Assembly: GCA_028687395.1 (NCBI GenBank)
Contig: JAQUAE010000011.1
Span: forward strand, 5,346-13,939
Length of the DNA stretch: 8,594 nt
Reading direction: 5' to 3'
Source of the DNA: Anaerolineales bacterium
Lineage (GTDB): Bacteria; Chloroflexota; Anaerolineae; Anaerolineales; UBA4823
Shown: piece after piece, positions 6,459-8,594 of the stretch
Layout of the letters: every line of letters begins with the position of its first letter
How positions within the stretch are numbered: the stretch's first letter is position 1
The notes under the pieces: generated by a model
What the model was told of the DNA's origin: nothing
The model's database searches: none
The model's input: the letters and a program-made list of their open reading frames with translations, nothing else
Position numbers and translations under genes: made by a program

Positions 6459-7601
6459 TTATTCCAGGGTGACCACCACGGTCATCCCCCAGCGCAGGCG
6501 TGGGTCGGCTTCGTCTAAGAGGATGCGGGCGGTGTAGGTGATGTCACCCCGCTTTTCCTCGAACACGCTGCTGATGCTCTCGATGTTGCCGGTCACCTCC
6601 AGGTCGGGCAGGGCGTCGGGGACGACGGTGACCTTTTGACCGACGCTGACGTCCACGACCTCGATCTCGGTCAGGTCATCGGTCTCGACGTACATGCGGG
6701 AGAAATCGGCAATCTGCATCACCGGTTGGCCAGCGGTCACCTGCTGGCCGACGATCAGGTCCTGCTTCACCAGCGTGCCGTCGATAGTCGCAACCAGTTC
6801 CAGCTTGTCCAAAGCCGCCTGGGCTGATTTCAAAGCTGCCTCTGTTGCAGCCACACGCGCTTCAGCCGAAGCGACCAGGTCCGGGTCAGGCCCATCTTTG
6901 AGGTCTTCGTAATCCTTCATGGCGCGCTCCAGGTTGGCTTCGGCTTCCTGCAGGTCGGTTTCGTATTCCAGCCGGCGGATAGCGGAGTTGTAATCGCTCT
7001 GTGCGGTGTCCAGGGTTTCCTTGAGCTTCTTGCGCATGGCGTCGCCGCTGGGCCTATATTTATAGGGTTCGAAGGCATCCCGTGCCTGGTCGAGAGCCTG
7101 TTTGGTCACCTCGACCCCTTGCATGGCGGTCATGTTCTCCTGGTTGCCCAGCACCTCGAAATTGTCAAGCTGGTATTGGGCGTCTTTCACAGCCTTGTTT
7201 GCCGCGGCGACGGCGCGCAGGGCCTCGGCGCGGGTCACGCTCACGTCCGAATTCAACTCCTCCAGGGCTTGTTGCGCGGCGAGCAGCTCGGCTTCGGCGT
7301 TGGCGATGGCGGCTTCCACCTCTTCCCGGTTGCCCAGCCTGGCGAGCACGTCGCCCTTCTTGACTGTGGCCCCTTCCTCCACCAGCACCTCGGCTACCTG
7401 CCCGTTGGTGAAGAAGGAGAGCTCGGCCGATTCGTTGGGCACGACTCGCCCCTCGACGACGATATTCGCCGACGAAATCACCGCAGGCAATTCGGTCGTC
7501 GCGCCCTGGGCGGGGGCAGGGGTGGCCTGGCCGCCGCAGGCGGAGATGAGCAGGCCGCCGGCTAGGAGCAGGACGAAGGATAAAATCAGTTTCGTATTCA
7601 T
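6459..7601 (-). CDS. Lipoprotein membrane-fusion / periplasmic-adaptor-like subunit of an ABC exporter (HlyD/MacA-like)
   Basis: Adaptor protein expected to sit outside the cytoplasmic membrane and work with the adjacent ABC permease. Its 380 residues start with a lipoprotein signal peptide: a hydrophobic stretch at 5-19 and an ISAC lipobox with C22 as the lipidated Cys. A low-complexity Ala/Pro/Thr linker follows. Then come the first half of a lipoyl-like domain (about 48-90, with GQVAEVLVEEGATVKKGDVL), a long Ala/Glu-rich coiled-coil hairpin (about 92-268), the second lipoyl half (about 268-298, DGTLVKQDLIVGQQVTAGQP) and a beta-barrel and membrane-proximal region (about 300-380). The start is supported by AAGGAG (7611-7616 on the complement), 9 bases upstream. 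The KDGPDPDLVASAEARV segment is of a kind common in Chloroflexota adaptors. The gene is 31 bases downstream of the permease gene. The substrate cannot be told from sequence, and no outer-membrane channel gene is present. Confidence 0.87.
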   Translation of the reverse strand: MNTKLILSFVLLLAGGLLISACGGQATPAPAQGATTELPAVISSANIVVEGRVVPNESAELSFFTNGQVAEVLVEEGATVKKGDVLARLGNREEVEAAIANAEAELLAAQQALEELNSDVSVTRAEALRAVAAANKAVKDAQYQLDNFEVLGNQENMTAMQGVEVTKQALDQARDAFEPYKYRPSGDAMRKKLKETLDTAQSDYNSAIRRLEYETDLQEAEANLERAMKDYEDLKDGPDPDLVASAEARVAATEAALKSAQAALDKLELVATIDGTLVKQDLIVGQQVTAGQPVMQIADFSRMYVETDDLTEIEVVDVSVGQKVTVVPDALPDLEVTGNIESISSVFEEKRGDITYTARILLDEADPRLRWGMTVVVTLE

Positions 7602-7632
7602 TGCGACAGACTCCTTAGATCAGATGCCTCTG

Positions 7633-8594
7633 CTATTGGTAAGCAAGGCTCTCCCGGACGCTGATGCGGCTTGCGCCCCGCGCTGGCGCCCAGCTCGCCA
7701 GGATGGAAAGAATGGTGATGATAAACAACCAGAGAATGGCCCCCATCGGCGTGTACAAGTAGACGATGTCCAGTTGGAAGGCGGCGCCCAACGCCTTCAC
7801 CATTAACTTTCCGGCGGGGATGCTCAGCGGCAGGCAGATTACCCAGCTCAACCACCCCAAAATCAAACCCTCACCGACGAACAGGCGGGTGATGTTCCCG
7901 GAAGACGCGCCGATGGCGCGCATCACGCCGATCTCGCGACGGCGCTCGAGCACGCTCAGAGAGAGCGCTCCGCTCAGGGCAATACTACCGACACCGCCGA
8001 TCACCACTGCCATGATTGAGAGCAGAACGACCAGGAAATTGAATTGGTTGATAAATTTGGTGCCGGTTTCATAAGTGGTATCACCCATGCCGAAGATACC
8101 TCGTAGGGGGTTTACCTTCATATTTTTCGAATTATAGAACTCGCGCAGCCGATTTGCCAGGGAACTATGCTCCTCGGGATTCTCGGAGGTTGTCTTGATC
8201 CAGACTGTTCCGGCGCGCCCCACGCTGCCCACATCTCTCAACATCACGTCCCTGTGCATGTGGGCCGAATTGGTGAAAATTGGATCGAATATCGTGCCGA
8301 CGACTTGCAGGTTTCGTTCTTTATTCTCGGTGTATCTAATCGTCACCCAGTCACCCACGCCGACGCCGACCTCCTCGGCCAGTTTGCTATTCAACACCAC
8401 TGCGCTGGTATCTTCGGGTATTAGCCATCGACCGTCTTTGAGCCTGTAGTTATAAAGGTTAGTGGGGGACGGGACACCAAACAGAGTGGCGTCATCATCG
8501 TCGTCCGAGTATGGTTGATCTGCCGGACGTAGAGTGATGTTGCTCAAGCCCCACATCTCGACGGCCTCGATGCCGGGGTAGCCAAGGGTTACTT
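7633..8594 (-). CDS. MacB/FtsX-family ABC transporter permease, N-terminus cut by window edge
   Basis: Membrane subunit of a MacB-type ABC transporter, a family that exports lipoproteins, peptides or drugs or drives extracytoplasmic mechanical work. The frame is open to the right edge. Residues upstream of the internal Met at 8556 (VTLGYPGIEAVE) look like continuing protein, so that Met is not the start. The 319 visible residues contain part of the extracytoplasmic MacB_PCD-like domain, including an acidic SDDDDD stretch and VLNSKLAEEVGVGVGDWV, then the C-terminal FtsX domain. Three hydrophobic segments are visible, starting near FLVVLLSIMAVVIGG, LILGWLSWVICLPL and AILWLFIITILSIL. The signature ERRREIGVMRAIGAS lies just after the first. 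The C-terminus RISVRESLAYQ is typical of the family. The missing part should hold the first TM helix and much of the outer domain. The partner ATPase is not in the window and probably lies upstream of this gene, beyond 8594. Confidence 0.88.
   Translation of the reverse strand, partial: VTLGYPGIEAVEMWGLSNITLRPADQPYSDDDDDATLFGVPSPTNLYNYRLKDGRWLIPEDTSAVVLNSKLAEEVGVGVGDWVTIRYTENKERNLQVVGTIFDPIFTNSAHMHRDVMLRDVGSVGRAGTVWIKTTSENPEEHSSLANRLREFYNSKNMKVNPLRGIFGMGDTTYETGTKFINQFNFLVVLLSIMAVVIGGVGSIALSGALSLSVLERRREIGVMRAIGASSGNITRLFVGEGLILGWLSWVICLPLSIPAGKLMVKALGAAFQLDIVYLYTPMGAILWLFIITILSILASWAPARGASRISVRESLAYQ

Noticed and set aside
7102..7806. Plus-strand open frame (234 codons) opposite the adaptor gene
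   Set aside because: It covers the coiled-coil of the adaptor in antisense. The Ala/Ser-rich translation mirrors Ala/Glu codons and it spans the exporter intergenic gap.
8554..8556. ATG at 8556 as the permease start
   Set aside because: The frame stays open to the edge with protein-like sequence, no ribosome site is evident, and the visible part lacks the N-terminal TM helix the family needs.
1..8594. CRISPR arrays, tRNA genes, insertion sequences, phage genes or toxin-antitoxin pairs
   Set aside because: I read the gaps and flanks for spaced direct repeats, cloverleaf-like segments, terminal inverted repeats and transposase motifs and saw none. Almost all of the window is occupied by the genes listed.

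Overview
The window is mostly one plus-strand operon for the methyl branch of the Wood-Ljungdahl (reductive acetyl-CoA) pathway. It is followed by a convergent minus-strand gene pair for an ABC-type exporter. The DNA is GC-rich. Several features resemble Chloroflexota, probably an Anaerolineae-like anaerobe: a lipoprotein membrane-fusion protein with a GPDPD-type coiled-coil segment, a fused MetV-MetF reductase, and an acsD-acsC-acsV-acsE gene order. This assignment rests on family resemblance and is not proven. No rRNA or other marker gene is present.

Plus strand, 1-6376. The 3' half of acsD (small corrinoid iron-sulfur protein subunit) runs off the left edge. It is followed by acsC (large subunit, 4Fe-4S and corrinoid domains), acsV (an ATP-dependent reductive activator with a 2Fe-2S and an ASKHA domain), acsE (methyltetrahydrofolate:corrinoid protein methyltransferase) and a 498-residue MetV-MetF fusion (methylenetetrahydrofolate reductase). 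All genes point the same way, with gaps of 33 to 60 bases. No terminator-like structure followed by a T-run was seen between them, so they are probably co-transcribed. Together they reduce methylene-THF to methyl-THF (MetVF), move the methyl group to Co(I) of the corrinoid protein (AcsE), carry it on cobalt (AcsC/AcsD) and rescue cobalt that has oxidised to Co(II) (AcsV). The CODH/ACS catalytic subunits that would receive the methyl group are not in the window and may lie upstream.

Junction, 6377-6458. A strong hairpin followed by a T-rich run ends the operon. It is also T-rich on the opposite strand and may terminate both convergent transcripts.

Minus strand, 8594-6459. A MacB/FtsX-type ABC permease, truncated at its N-terminus by the window edge, is followed by a lipoprotein periplasmic-adaptor-like protein. 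Gene order and the 31-base spacing suggest an operon whose ATPase gene would lie beyond the right edge.

I found no tRNA, rRNA, CRISPR array, insertion sequence or phage gene, and no intergenic stretch longer than about 85 bases. The pathway is known. The parts worth a second look are the MetVF fusion and one of its active-site positions, the C-terminal extension of AcsE, and small inverted repeats at gene junctions.
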